Source of the DNA: Streptomyces sp. NRRL S-340
GTDB taxonomy: Bacteria > Actinomycetota > Actinomycetes > Streptomycetales > Streptomycetaceae
Direction: 5' to 3'
Assembly: GCF_000720185.1 (NCBI RefSeq)
Contig: NZ_JOIY01000065.1
Coordinates: 1-32,528 of the forward strand
DNA length: 32,528 bases
Shown here: piece after piece, positions 16,637 to 26,007 of the stretch
Layout of the letters: every line of letters begins with the position of its first letter
Numbering within the stretch: the stretch's first letter is position 1
The notes under the pieces: generated by a model
Database searches by the model: none
What the model saw: only the letters and a program-made list of their open reading frames with translations
What the model was told of the DNA's origin: nothing
Position numbers and translations under genes: made by a program

Positions 16637-17520
16637 GCGAGTCTCCCGGTGAGCCCACGCGGCCGGACGAGCAGCAGGGCGGCGAGCAGGACGACGACGG
16701 CGAGGTCGCCGAGTCCGGCACTGGTGTAGTAGTTGGCGAACTGCTGGACGAGGCCCACCGCGACCGAGGCGAGCGCGGCGCCGGTGAGCGAGCCCATGCC
16801 GCCCATCACGACGACCACGAAGGCGAAGATCAGCAGGGAGGTGCCCTGGCCGGGGTCGACCGAGCCGAAGTAGAGGCCGCCGACGGCACCGCCGAGGGCC
16901 GCCGCCGCACCGCCGATGGCGAAGACCAGCGTGAAGGCCTTGCGTACGTCGATGCCGAGCGCGGTGACCATGGCCCGGTCCTCGACGCCCGCGCGGACCA
17001 CGAGGCCGTGCCGGGTGCGGCCGAGGAACAGCTTGAGCACGGCGAGGACCGCGAGGGCGGCGGCGATCAGCACCAGGCGGTTCAGCGGTACGTCGGCTCC
17101 CAGCAGCGCGAAGGTACCGGACAGCGCCTGCGGTCCGGGGAAGGGCCGGGCATCGGCGCCCCAGATCGCGGACAACAAGGCCGGTACGGCCAGTCCGATG
17201 CCGACCGTTGCAAGGATCTGCTCCCGGGGGCGCATGTACAGCGGGCGGATGACGGCGAGTTCGAGCAGGACCGCGGCCAGGGTGCCGACGGCGGTACCGA
17301 AGACCACCGCGAGGACGAAGCCGGCGCCTCCGCGTCCCGCGCCAGGCAGGTGCCCGGAGGCCGCCCACCAGGTGCCGTACGCGCCGATGCACATGAGGGC
17401 GCCGTGGGCGAAGTTGAGCACGTCCATCAGGCCGAAGATGAGGGAGAGGCCCGAGGCGACCAGGAAGTACAGTGCGCCCAGGCCGAGTCCGGTCAGGGTG
17501 AGCAGAACGATGGTGGACAT
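16633..17520 (-). CDS. livH: Branched-chain-type ABC permease, LivH-like
   Basis: The 295-residue permease starts MSTIVLLTLTGLGLGALYFL at ATG 17520, sharing one base with the stop of the LivF-like gene (TGATG). The LivH hallmarks are present: GLSLIFGLMDVLNFAHGAL near residues 25-43, ILATVGIGLAVPALL, the RAGVEDRAMVTALGID loop, and FVVVVMGGMGSLTGAAL. It pairs with LivM to form the membrane channel. The overlap arrangement indicates a single co-translated operon. Confidence 0.93.
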   Translation of the reverse strand: MSTIVLLTLTGLGLGALYFLVASGLSLIFGLMDVLNFAHGALMCIGAYGTWWAASGHLPGAGRGGAGFVLAVVFGTAVGTLAAVLLELAVIRPLYMRPREQILATVGIGLAVPALLSAIWGADARPFPGPQALSGTFALLGADVPLNRLVLIAAALAVLAVLKLFLGRTRHGLVVRAGVEDRAMVTALGIDVRKAFTLVFAIGGAAAALGGAVGGLYFGSVDPGQGTSLLIFAFVVVVMGGMGSLTGAALASVAVGLVQQFANYYTSAGLGDLAVVVLLAALLLVRPRGLTGRLA

Positions 17521-18371
17521 CAGGCGTCCGCCTCCGTGGTCCGGGCGGCGGGGTGTGCCGCGGTGTGTGCTGGTGCGGCGGGGGACGGAGCGCGGGCCCC
17601 GGCATGCTCTTGGGCCCCCTGGCCGCCTGCTGCGCGGTGTCCGACACCGAGGAGGTTGCGGGTCGCCTCGGGGTCGGCGAGGAGATCGGTGGCGGGACCC
17701 TGGTGCGCGGTGCGGCCGTCCGCCAGCACCGCGCAGTGCCGGGCGAGGCGGCGCACCAGGGCGAGGTTCTGCTCCACGAGCAGTACGGGCACGGCCTCGG
17801 CCGCACGTTCCAGCACCTGGGCGACCTCGGTGACGACCTTGGGCGCCAGGCCCTTGGTGGGTTCGTCGGCGATGATCAGCCGGTTGCCGTTGAGGAGGGT
17901 GCGGGCGATGGCGACCATCTGCTGCTGGCCGCCGGAGAGGGTGCCGGCGGCCTGCCGGGCGCGCTGCTTGAGCTCGGGGAAGAGTTCGTGCACCAGGCCG
18001 TAGGCGGGTTCGCCGGCTCCGGGGCGCTCGGCCAGGCGCAGGTTCTCGGCCACGGTGAGGGCGGCGAAGACACCCCGGTCCTCGGGGGCGTAGCCCACGC
18101 CGCGGCACACCAGGGCGTGGGTGGGGAGGCGTACCGTCTCCTTTCCGGCAAGCACGACGCTGCCGGTGCGCGGGACGAGACCGAGGATGCCGCGCACGGT
18201 GGTGGTCTTGCCGGCGCCGTTGCGGCCGAGCAGTGCGGTGGTTCCGCCGGCCGCCACGTCGAGGTCGACGCCGTGCAGGATGTGCCGGCCGCCGATGACG
18301 ACGCGCAGGCCGCGCACGGTGAGCAGCGGTGCCGCCGGCGCGTTCGCGCGGGGTGCCGCGGGGGTGGTCAC
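17520..18371 (-). CDS. livF: Branched-chain-type ABC ATPase, LivF-like
   Basis: The 283-residue ATP-binding subunit starts at GTG 18371, overlapping the LivG stop by four bases (GTGA). Walker A is GRNGAGKTTT, the Q-loop region is GYAPEDRGVFAALTVAENL, the ABC signature is LSGGQQQ, and Walker B is LIIADEPTKGLAP. The LivF-type ending VEQNL and LADGRTAHQGP is present. About 40 extra residues rich in Ala, Pro and His follow the normal C-terminus and have no visible motif. It should work with LivG on the cytoplasmic side of the transporter. Confidence 0.93.
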   Translation of the reverse strand: MTTPAAPRANAPAAPLLTVRGLRVVIGGRHILHGVDLDVAAGGTTALLGRNGAGKTTTVRGILGLVPRTGSVVLAGKETVRLPTHALVCRGVGYAPEDRGVFAALTVAENLRLAERPGAGEPAYGLVHELFPELKQRARQAAGTLSGGQQQMVAIARTLLNGNRLIIADEPTKGLAPKVVTEVAQVLERAAEAVPVLLVEQNLALVRRLARHCAVLADGRTAHQGPATDLLADPEATRNLLGVGHRAAGGQGAQEHAGARAPSPAAPAHTAAHPAARTTEADA

Positions 18372-19186
18372 ACCGCCTCCCCGAGGTAGGCCTGCTGCAC
18401 GGTGGGGTCGGCCATCACGGCCTTGGGCGTGTCCAGGGCGAGCAGCGTGCCGTGGTGCATGACGGCGAGCCGGTCGGCCAGGCCCAGCAGGATGTCCATG
18501 TGGTGCTCGACCATGAGTACCGTGCGGCCCTCTTCGCGGTGCAGCGAGCGGATCAGCTCGGTCAGGGCGGGCACCTCCTCGGCGCTCACGCCCGCCATGG
18601 GTTCGTCCAGCAGCATCAGCCGGGGTTCGCCGACGAGCAGGACCGCGAGCTCCAGTTTGCGTTTCTCGCCGTGCGAGAGGGAGTCGGCGGGGGTGTCGGC
18701 GCGGTGGGCCAGTTCGGTGCGTGCCAGCACGCGGGTGACCGGCTCGGCGTAGGTGTCGGCGCGCCGCCAGACGCGGTACGAGCCGCCTCCGGCCGCTTGG
18801 GCGGCCAGCCGCACGTGCTCGGCGACCGTCATGCCCGGCCACAGGCTGGAGGTCTGGAAGGTGCGTCCCAGGCCGCGGCGGGCGCGGGCGTAGGCGGCCT
18901 CCGTGGTGATGTCGGTGGCGTCCAGCTCGATCGTGCCGCGCGTGGCCGGGTTGAGGCCGCTGATCAAGTTGAACAGGGAGGACTTCCCGGCGCCGTTGGG
19001 GCCGATGAATGCCAGGAACTCGCCTTCGTGGACGTCGAAGGTGACGGAGTCGACGATGGTGGCGCCGCCGACGCTCCAGCCGACGTCTCGCAGTGCGAGG
19101 ACGGGTGCGGGCGCCGGCGGGGCGGCGGCCTCACCGGCGGCCGGGGCCCCGCCGGCGCGCGGCGGCGCCGTGTTCGGATCGGTCAT
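18368..19186 (-). CDS. livG: Branched-chain-type ABC ATPase, LivG-like
   Basis: This is a 272-residue ATPase. After a Pro/Ala-rich N-terminal tail of about 28 residues come Walker A GPNGAGKSS (62-70), the LivG-type phrase FNLISGLNPATRGTI and GLGRTFQTSSLWPGMTV. The signature is LSHGEKRKLEL, with His in place of the usual Gly, common in LivG, and Walker B is LMLLDEPMAGVS. The ATG at 19186 lies 4 bases after the binding-protein stop, with its SD inside that gene. It forms the ATPase pair with LivF. Confidence 0.93.
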   Translation of the reverse strand: MTDPNTAPPRAGGAPAAGEAAAPPAPAPVLALRDVGWSVGGATIVDSVTFDVHEGEFLAFIGPNGAGKSSLFNLISGLNPATRGTIELDATDITTEAAYARARRGLGRTFQTSSLWPGMTVAEHVRLAAQAAGGGSYRVWRRADTYAEPVTRVLARTELAHRADTPADSLSHGEKRKLELAVLLVGEPRLMLLDEPMAGVSAEEVPALTELIRSLHREEGRTVLMVEHHMDILLGLADRLAVMHHGTLLALDTPKAVMADPTVQQAYLGEAV

Positions 19187-19190
19187 CGGT

Positions 19191-20423
19191 TCAGCCCGCC
19201 GCCTTCTTCACGGGAGGTGCGACCGCCGCCCTCTCCACGCTGTCGACCAGTTGCGGTTCCGCGGCGGCGCCCGCGCCCTTCAGCTTCGCCGTGAACATGG
19301 GCTGGAGCAGGGCGTGGTCCTCGGCGCGGATCTGCTCCCTGCCCTTGGGTCCGTCGAAGCTCCAGCCCTCCAGCGCCTTGACCATGGCGGAGGTGTCGGT
19401 GGCGCTGCCGGATTCGATGGCGTGGACGACCATCTGGGCGGCGGTGAAGCCGTCGGGGCTGAACAGGTCGGGGGTGCCGCCGGCCTTGGTGATGCCGTCG
19501 AGCATCGCCTTCTCCACCGGGTTGCCGCCGCCGGCGCCCGGGAAGTAGTGGGCGAGGAAGGACACCTTGGCGCCCGCCGCACCGAAGACCGGGTACGAGG
19601 CGGTGCCGGCGAGCCCGGTGACGACCTTTCCGGTGTCGAGCACGCCCTGCTGGTTCAGCGCGGTCCACAGCGCGGGTGCGGTGGCGCCCGCCCAGGCGAC
19701 GAACACCAGGTCGGGCTTGCCCGCCTCGGTCTGGCGGGCGAACGGGGTGAGGTCGGTGGCGCTCGGCGGAGCCAGCACGGAGCCGACCCGCGCGCCCTTC
19801 GCGCCGAGCACGGCCTTCACCGCGGCCACGTTGGCCTGCCCGAACGCCGAGTTCTGGGCCAGCACGGTGACCTTCTTGCCCTTCGGGTCGCCGAGCAGCG
19901 AGCCGGCGGTCAGGGTGTCCTGATAGGACTGGCGGCCGGAGCGGAAGGTGTAGGTGTTGATTCCGGTGAGCGCGTCGGTGGCGGCGGGGCCGCTGACGTA
20001 CAGCACCTTGTTCTGCTCGGCCAGCGGCGCCATCTGCAGGGCCACTCCGGAGTCGGTGGTCCCGGCGATGATCTTGTAGCCCTTGCCGACGAGTGTCTTG
20101 GTCGCGGCCACCGCCTTCGCCGGGTCGCCCGCGTCGTCCTGCTCGGTGACCTCGATCGGGTGACCGCCGGCCTTGCCGGTGCCGTGCGTGGCGTAGGCGA
20201 GACCCGCCTTGAAGCCCTGTTCGTACTGCTTGCCGTAGGTGGCCAGCAGCCCGCTGCGGGAGTAGACCAGACCGACCTCGACCGGGCCGGACGCCTTGTC
20301 GCCGGCGGAGGCGGTGCCGGCGGTGCCGGCCGAGGAGCAGCCGGTGACCAGGGCGCCCGCCGCGACGAGCGCGAGGATCGGCACCGATCTGCTTCTGACG
20401 GTGCCCGGAGTGTGAGAACGCAT
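19191..20423 (-). CDS. livK: HAAT-type ABC substrate-binding lipoprotein
   Basis: The protein has 410 residues from ATG 20423, with AGGAG about 9 bases upstream. A lipoprotein signal ends LVTGC with Cys29. The mature protein has the type-1 periplasmic-binding fold (Peripla_BP_6): VEVGLVYSRSGLLATYGK, then EVTEQDDAGDPAKAVAATKTL, AGTTDSGVALQMAPLAEQ, and VTVLAQNSAFGQANVAAVKA. It is the first gene of the six-gene importer operon and defines its specificity, which sequence alone does not show. The family binds branched-chain amino acids but also urea, amides, aromatic acids and short hydroxy acids. Its divergent partner is a CoA-transferase, which points to an organic acid rather than an amino acid; this is inference. 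Confidence 0.92.
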   Translation of the reverse strand: MRSHTPGTVRSRSVPILALVAAGALVTGCSSAGTAGTASAGDKASGPVEVGLVYSRSGLLATYGKQYEQGFKAGLAYATHGTGKAGGHPIEVTEQDDAGDPAKAVAATKTLVGKGYKIIAGTTDSGVALQMAPLAEQNKVLYVSGPAATDALTGINTYTFRSGRQSYQDTLTAGSLLGDPKGKKVTVLAQNSAFGQANVAAVKAVLGAKGARVGSVLAPPSATDLTPFARQTEAGKPDLVFVAWAGATAPALWTALNQQGVLDTGKVVTGLAGTASYPVFGAAGAKVSFLAHYFPGAGGGNPVEKAMLDGITKAGGTPDLFSPDGFTAAQMVVHAIESGSATDTSAMVKALEGWSFDGPKGREQIRAEDHALLQPMFTAKLKGAGAAAEPQLVDSVERAAVAPPVKKAAG

Positions 20424-20725
20424 GATGGCCGGCTCCTGAGAGGTGTCGCCCGCACGCGGCGGTCCGGGCGCCCTCTTCCGTCGAGGAGCGGCGTTCCGCA
20501 GTCCGCGGCGATGCGATCGCGGTGGGTGGTTGGCCGGAACGATAGGAGCGCTGTGCGACGGACGGCATGGTGTCGACCACCGTTGATGGAAGCGCAGTCA
20601 TGGTGATGGCACACATGGCCGGGAACGGCGCCTGCCGCAAAGGTGAGGGCCACCGGTCTCCCCCGCCAGTCGGGCGGTGACCTGTCCGGCAGACAGAACG
20701 GATCCCCGACGGGGAAGGGAACAGC
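20424..20725. promoter_or_regulatory. Divergent control region between HAAT operon and CoA-transferase genes
   Basis: This 302-base region must carry promoters in both directions. Near the CoA-transferase start are three short dyads in tandem: CCGCC/GGCGG at 20663-20677 with a 5-base loop, CTGTC/GACAG at 20682-20696 with a 5-base loop, and TCCCCG/CGGGGA at 20703-20715 around a central A. Their centres are about 19-20 bases apart. The last abuts the SD (GAAGGGA) of the gene at 20726. They could be leader hairpins or sites on one helix face. No clear -10/-35 pair was found on either strand. Confidence 0.4.
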
Positions 20726-21589
<864 letters not shown>

Positions 21590-21591
21590 CG

Positions 21592-22257
21592 ATGCCGCTC
21601 GACCGGGACCAGCTCGCCGCCCGTGCCGCGCGGGAACTGCGTGACGGCCAGTACGTCAACCTGGGCATCGGCCTGCCCACGCTCATCCCCGATCACCTGC
21701 CCGAGGGTGTGCACGTGGTGCTGCACTCGGAGAACGGCATCCTGGGGGTCGGCCCCTACCCGTACGCCGGCGAGGAGCACCCTGATCTGGTCAACGCCGG
21801 GAAGGAGACGGTGACCACCGTTCCCGGGACGTCGTATTTCGACTCGGCGTTCTCGTTCGGCATGATCAGGGCCGGCCGGATCGACGTGTCGGTGCTCGGC
21901 GGCATGCAGGTGTCGGCCGGTGGCGACCTGGCCAACTGGATGATCCCGGGGAAGATGGTCAAGGGGATGGGCGGGGCGATGGACCTGGTCCACGGCGCGC
22001 GCCGGCTGATCGTGGTCATGGAGCACACAGCCAAGGACGGGTCGCCCAAGATCGTCGAGGAGCTGACCCTGCCCGCCACGGGCCGCCACGCCGTCCACCG
22101 GATCATCACCGACCTGGCCGTCATCGACGTGACTCCCGGGGGACTGCGGCTGGTTGAGACCGCTCCCGGCGTCACGGAGGAAGAGGTCGCGGCCGCCACT
22201 GCCGCCCCGCTTCTGGTCCAGGACCGTGCGGCCGGGGATCAGCCGGTGCGCGCGTAG
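21592..22257 (+). CDS. scoB: 3-oxoacid CoA-transferase subunit B
   Basis: This is the 221-residue beta subunit, starting 2 bases after the subunit A stop with GGAG inside the end of that gene. The active-site glutamate is in HSENGILG (Glu47), where the acyl-glutamyl and glutamyl-CoA intermediates form. Other landmarks are [17 protein letters not shown] near the N-terminus, [40 protein letters not shown] and [19 protein letters not shown], all typical of SCOT/PcaJ proteins. It completes the A2B2 enzyme that activates acetoacetate (or a related acid) to its CoA thioester for thiolysis to acetyl-CoA. Confidence 0.94.
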   Translation: MPLDRDQLAARAARELRDGQYVNLGIGLPTLIPDHLPEGVHVVLHSENGILGVGPYPYAGEEHPDLVNAGKETVTTVPGTSYFDSAFSFGMIRAGRIDVSVLGGMQVSAGGDLANWMIPGKMVKGMGGAMDLVHGARRLIVVMEHTAKDGSPKIVEELTLPATGRHAVHRIITDLAVIDVTPGGLRLVETAPGVTEEEVAAATAAPLLVQDRAAGDQPVRA

Positions 22258-22265
22258 GCGTCTCG

Positions 22266-22321
22266 TCCGTTCGACGGAGCGCGGCCTGTCCGACCGAGCA
22301 CGGCCTGCGCGGTCCGACAGG
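22266..22321. terminator. Double hairpin between convergent scoB and the PucR-type gene
   Basis: Two inverted repeats fill the 85-base convergent gap. A small hairpin TCCGT/ACGGA lies at 22266-22278. A longer one has CCTGTCCGACC at 22285-22295 facing GGTCCGACAGG at 22311-22321, with one mismatch in 11 pairs. There is no T-run, as is usual in Streptomyces. It probably stops transcription from both sides. Confidence 0.6.
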
Positions 22322-22342
22322 GCTGCGCCGCGGCGGGCTTCC

Positions 22343-24337
22343 TCACAGGCCCCGCCACGAGGCGTGTCCTAGGTGTCGGTCGCTCCACAGCAGGTGCAGT
22401 CGCAGGGCGAGTTGCAGTTCCAGGGCTTGCTCGGGGCTGTTCCAGTCGGGTCCCAGCAGCGCCTGGACGCGGTCCAGCCGCTGCACGACCGTGTTGACGT
22501 GCACGTGCAGCTCTTCCTTGGCCCGGGTCAGGCTTCCGCCGCAGCCGAAGTAGGCGTGCAGGGTGCGGACCAGCTGGGTGCCGCGCTGGGCGTCGTACTC
22601 CAGCAGCGGCCCGAGAGCGGCCTGGACGAACCCCTCCACGTCGTGGTCCTTGCCCAGCAGCACGCCGAGGAAGCCGAGTTCGGCCGCGCACGCGCCGGTG
22701 CCGTCACGGGCGAGGACCCGCAGGGCGCGCAGACAGCGCGCCGCCTCGGCGTAAGCGTCCGCGATCGCCCTCGGCCCGGCGGCGGGCCCGGCGCCGGCCA
22801 CCGTGACCGGGGCGCCGATCAGTTGGGTGAGCTGTCCGGCGGCAGCACGGGCGGCCTCGCCCGGCCCGTCGCCGTCATGGGGAAGCAGCATCACCACCGT
22901 GCCGGCGTGTTCGGTGGTGACACTGCCGCTGCCGAACACGTACTGCAGGGCGGCGCCCGCGAGCCGCTCCCGGACCGCGGCACCGGCCTCGGCGACCACC
23001 AGCAGATGGGGCCGGTTCAGTTCGACGCCCAGACGACGGCCACGGTCCACGAGGCCGACGGGGTCCCGGTCGGGTGCGTTGAGCAGATCGGTCATCAGGT
23101 CGCCCCGGACCCGGTTCTCGGTCTCGGCGACCGAGCGCCGCAGCAGGAGCAGCAGTGCCGTGACCACACCGCTGCGCTCGAACAGGCGCCTGTCGGGGCC
23201 GTCCAGGTCCGGCCGGCCGTGCAGCGCCAGGCTGCCCAGCAGCTCCTGCCCTGCCAGTACCGCGCACACCCAGCGTCCGTCGCGCAGCACCGCGTGAGCC
23301 GTGGCGCGCGACTCCTCGGCGGCGGCCACCAGCGAGGCGGCCGTGCGGGCGTCGCTCCCCTGGCCCCCGGCTCCCGCGCCTCCGCCGCCCGGGCCGCCGT
23401 CACGGACGGTCGCGGTGAGCGGCCATCCGGCGCTGTCGTGGACGGTGACCTCCCCCTGCAGCAGACCGGCGACAGCGGCAGCCACCTCCGGGACGTCACC
23501 GCCGCGCAGCACCAGGTCGGTGAGCCGGTCGTGGGACTCCTCGGCCCGCTGCACGGCCGCGGAGTGCTCGCGGATCACGGCGTTGGCCTCGGCCAGTTCG
23601 GCCAGCGCGGCGCGTGCGTCGGCCATGGCCTTCGCGGTGTCGATGGCGATGGCGGCGTGGTCGGCCAGCGAGCACAACAGGGCGACCTCGTCGGGCGAGA
23701 AGGTCCGGGGCGCGCGGTCGGCGGCGAAGAGCGCGCCGATGACCTTGCCGCCGCTGCCGGACCCCAGCAGCAGCGGCACGCCCAGGATGGCGACCAGACC
23801 CTCGTCCAGGACACCGGCGTCGATGCTGCCGGTGTGGCGGAAGCGCTCGTCGGTGCGGTAGTCCGGCGAGGCGTAGGGGCGCGCGGTCTGCGCGACCAGC
23901 CCGCCCAGGCCCTCGCCGAGCTGGAGCCGCAGGTTCTGGAACAGCTCGGACACCGAGCCGTCGGTGACCCGCATGTAGGTGTCCCCTGCCGCCTCGTCGG
24001 GGAGGGTGAGGTAGGCGGTGTCGGTGCCGAGCAGCATCCGGGCACGCCGGACGATCGAGCGCAGTACGGCGTCCAGGTCGCGCAGTGCCGCGAGGTCGCC
24101 GGCGGTGTCGAAAAGGGCGGTCAGCTCCGCCTCCCGCCGCCGGTGCTGGCGCAGTGTGCCGCGCACGCGCAGCGCCGCGGCGGCGGCCTGCTCGACCTCC
24201 GTGACGTCCCGGGGATCGGCGCCGCCGCGGCGCGCCGCGGTGACGACGGCGCCGAAGTCGCCGGGCGGGGCGTCCGCGGCGAGGAGTTCGAACAGCCGAC
24301 GCAGGTGGAAGGCTATGGACGGGGTCTTGTCTGGCAT
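22343..24337 (-). CDS. GAF-PucR transcriptional regulator
   Basis: The 664-residue regulator starts at ATG 24337, with only a weak SD. A GAF sensor domain spans about 80-235 (LRDLDAVLRSIVRRARMLLG, LGEGLGGLVAQ, AILGVPLLLG, FSPDEVALLCSLADHAAIAI). It is followed by an Ala/Glu-rich coiled-coil-like stretch (235-275) and a central CdaR-like region. The C-terminal PucR-type helix-turn-helix is at about 589-645: HAYFGCGGSLTRAKEELHVH, then NTVVQRLDRVQALLG. Such proteins sense a small ligand through GAF and bind DNA with the C-terminal HTH. It lies between the CoA-transferase genes and the symporter and dehydrogenase genes, so it is the likely local regulator of this catabolic cluster. An upstream continuation of this frame overlaps the MFS gene and is not real. 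Confidence 0.88.
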   Translation of the reverse strand: MPDKTPSIAFHLRRLFELLAADAPPGDFGAVVTAARRGGADPRDVTEVEQAAAAALRVRGTLRQHRRREAELTALFDTAGDLAALRDLDAVLRSIVRRARMLLGTDTAYLTLPDEAAGDTYMRVTDGSVSELFQNLRLQLGEGLGGLVAQTARPYASPDYRTDERFRHTGSIDAGVLDEGLVAILGVPLLLGSGSGGKVIGALFAADRAPRTFSPDEVALLCSLADHAAIAIDTAKAMADARAALAELAEANAVIREHSAAVQRAEESHDRLTDLVLRGGDVPEVAAAVAGLLQGEVTVHDSAGWPLTATVRDGGPGGGGAGAGGQGSDARTAASLVAAAEESRATAHAVLRDGRWVCAVLAGQELLGSLALHGRPDLDGPDRRLFERSGVVTALLLLLRRSVAETENRVRGDLMTDLLNAPDRDPVGLVDRGRRLGVELNRPHLLVVAEAGAAVRERLAGAALQYVFGSGSVTTEHAGTVVMLLPHDGDGPGEAARAAAGQLTQLIGAPVTVAGAGPAAGPRAIADAYAEAARCLRALRVLARDGTGACAAELGFLGVLLGKDHDVEGFVQAALGPLLEYDAQRGTQLVRTLHAYFGCGGSLTRAKEELHVHVNTVVQRLDRVQALLGPDWNSPEQALELQLALRLHLLWSDRHLGHASWRGL

Positions 24338-24386
24338 GGGCGGACCGTCGGTGGGGAGTTGGCGGGGATGTGACGTGAAAGGACGT

Positions 24387-24431
24387 CCGGGTGCCTGACC
24401 GGACGGACGCAGTCCCTGGTCAGGCACCCGG
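24387..24431. terminator. Strong inverted repeat downstream of the MFS gene
   Basis: CCGGGTGCCTGACC at 24387-24400 pairs perfectly over 14 bases with 24418-24431. Inside the loop GGAC (24401-24404) pairs with GTCC (24412-24415), extending the stem to 18 bp with a two-base bulge. It begins 11 bases after the symporter stop and about 50 bases before the PucR-type start, so it likely insulates the two same-strand genes. Confidence 0.75.
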
Positions 24432-24441
24432 CCCTCGGCTG

Positions 24442-25839
24442 TCAGCCGGCAGGGGACGTCTGCCGGTCCGCGGCGGCCCGTGGGGTGTCCTCGTCCGGTT
24501 CGACGGCGGCCAGGTCGCTGCCTCGGGTCTCCCGGGCGACGGCGACGGCGACGACGGTGATCACGGCGGACAGGGCGACGTAGACCGAGATCGGGACGGA
24601 GCTGCCGTAGGAGCCGAGCAGCGCTGTGGCGATCAGCGGGGCGGGCGCGCCGGCGGCCACTGAGGAGAGCTGGGCGCCGATGGAGGCGCCGGTGTAGCGC
24701 ATCCGGGTGGCGAACAGTTCGGAGAAGAAGGCCGCCTGCGGTGCGTACATGGCGCTGTGGAAGACGAGGCCGACGGTGACGGCCAGGACGAGTGCGGGGA
24801 AGGACTTGGTGTCCAGCAGGCCGAAGAAGGCCCAGGACCATGCGCCGACGCCGACCGCGCCCACCAGGTAGACCGGCTTGCGGCCGACCTTGTCGGAGAG
24901 GGCGCCGAACAGCGGGATCAGGCAGAACTGCACGGCGGAGCCGATCAGGACCGCGTTGAGGGCGGTCTGCTTGCCGATGTGGAGGTGCTCGACGCAGTAG
25001 GTGAGGACGAAGGCGGTGATCACGTAGTAGGAGATGTTCTCGGCCATCCGGGCGCCCATCGCGACCAGGACGTCGCGCCAGTGGTGGCGCAGCACGGCGA
25101 CGAAGGGCAGTTGGTCCTTCTTCTGCCGGGCCTCGCGCTGCTCGGCCTTGGCCAGTGCCTCTTTGAACAGGGGCGACTCGTCGACGGACAGCCGGATCCA
25201 CAGCCCGATCATGACCAGCACCGCGGAGAGCAGGAACGGCACGCGCCAGCCCCAGGAGTCGAAGGCGTCGTCGCTGAGCGTTCCGGTCATCAGGGACAGG
25301 ACGCCGACGGCGACCAGGTTGCCTGCCGGGGCGCCGCCCTGTGGCCAGGACGCCCAGAATCCGCGCCGCCGGGCGTCGCCGTGCTCGGACACCAGCAGCA
25401 CCGCGCCGCCCCACTCGCCGCCGAGCGCGAAGCCCTGGACCAGCCGCAGGGTGGTCAGCAGCAGCGGGGCGGCGACGCCTATGGTGTCGTAGCCGGGCAC
25501 GCAGCCGATCAGCGCGGTGGAGCCGCCCATCATCAGCAGGCTGATCACCAGGAGCTTCTTGCGCCCGACGCGGTCGCCGAAGTGCCCGAACACCACGGCG
25601 CCGAGCGGCCGGGCGGCGAAGCCGATGGCGTAGGTGAGGAAGGAGAGCAGGGTCCCGGTCAGCGGATCGGAGTCGGGGAAGAACACGCGCCCGAAGACCA
25701 GGGCGGCGGCGGACCCGTAGAGGAAGTAGTCGTACCACTCGATGGTGGTGCCGATGAGGCTGGCCACGACGATCTTGGGCAGGCCGCCCGGTGTTCGCGG
25801 GGCGCCTGATTCGTTCACGACGTTGTGAGCGCTGGGCAT
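24442..25839 (-). CDS. MFS transporter, metabolite:H+ symporter (MHS) family
   Basis: The 465-residue protein with 12 predicted helices starts at ATG 25839; the SD (GGTGA) is weak. MHS hallmarks are present: VVASLIGTTIEWYDYFLYGSA at helix 1, the loop 2-3 motif GHFGDRVGRKK, the phrase LRLVQGFALGGEWGGAVLLVSEH, and the mirrored loop 8-9 motif GALSDKVGRKP. Family members take up organic acids or betaines with protons. By position next to 3-hydroxybutyrate dehydrogenase, uptake of 3-hydroxybutyrate or acetoacetate is the best guess. It is on the same strand as the dehydrogenase but separated by 168 bases with a hairpin, so it may have its own promoter. Confidence 0.9.
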   Translation of the reverse strand: MPSAHNVVNESGAPRTPGGLPKIVVASLIGTTIEWYDYFLYGSAAALVFGRVFFPDSDPLTGTLLSFLTYAIGFAARPLGAVVFGHFGDRVGRKKLLVISLLMMGGSTALIGCVPGYDTIGVAAPLLLTTLRLVQGFALGGEWGGAVLLVSEHGDARRRGFWASWPQGGAPAGNLVAVGVLSLMTGTLSDDAFDSWGWRVPFLLSAVLVMIGLWIRLSVDESPLFKEALAKAEQREARQKKDQLPFVAVLRHHWRDVLVAMGARMAENISYYVITAFVLTYCVEHLHIGKQTALNAVLIGSAVQFCLIPLFGALSDKVGRKPVYLVGAVGVGAWSWAFFGLLDTKSFPALVLAVTVGLVFHSAMYAPQAAFFSELFATRMRYTGASIGAQLSSVAAGAPAPLIATALLGSYGSSVPISVYVALSAVITVVAVAVARETRGSDLAAVEPDEDTPRAAADRQTSPAG

Positions 25840-25921
25840 GATGTCACCGTTTCGGAGTGAGGGATGAGCGGGCCCGGCCGAGGCGGGTGGAACCTGCCGG
25901 GAAAGGGGTGTGGCACTGGGG

Positions 25922-25959
25922 CCGGCGGACGGATGCTGTCCCGGTGATCCGCCCGCCGG
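25922..25959. terminator. Inverted repeat between the dehydrogenase and MFS genes
   Basis: CCGGCGGACGGAT at 25922-25934 faces ATCCGCCCGCCGG at 25947-25959 with one mismatch in 13 pairs and a 12-base loop. It lies about 50 bases after the dehydrogenase stop (26008, minus strand) and could be a terminator or attenuator before the symporter gene. Confidence 0.55.
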
Positions 25960-26007
25960 AGTCGGGTGACGCCGCCGGCGGCTTGAAGGCCGCCCGGGCC
26001 GGGTCCG

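Noticed and set aside
22343..25738. Very long minus-strand frame joining the MFS region to the PucR-type gene
   Set aside because: The first part is an Arg/Pro-rich shadow of the MFS gene in another frame; a strong hairpin and a separate start divide the two genes.
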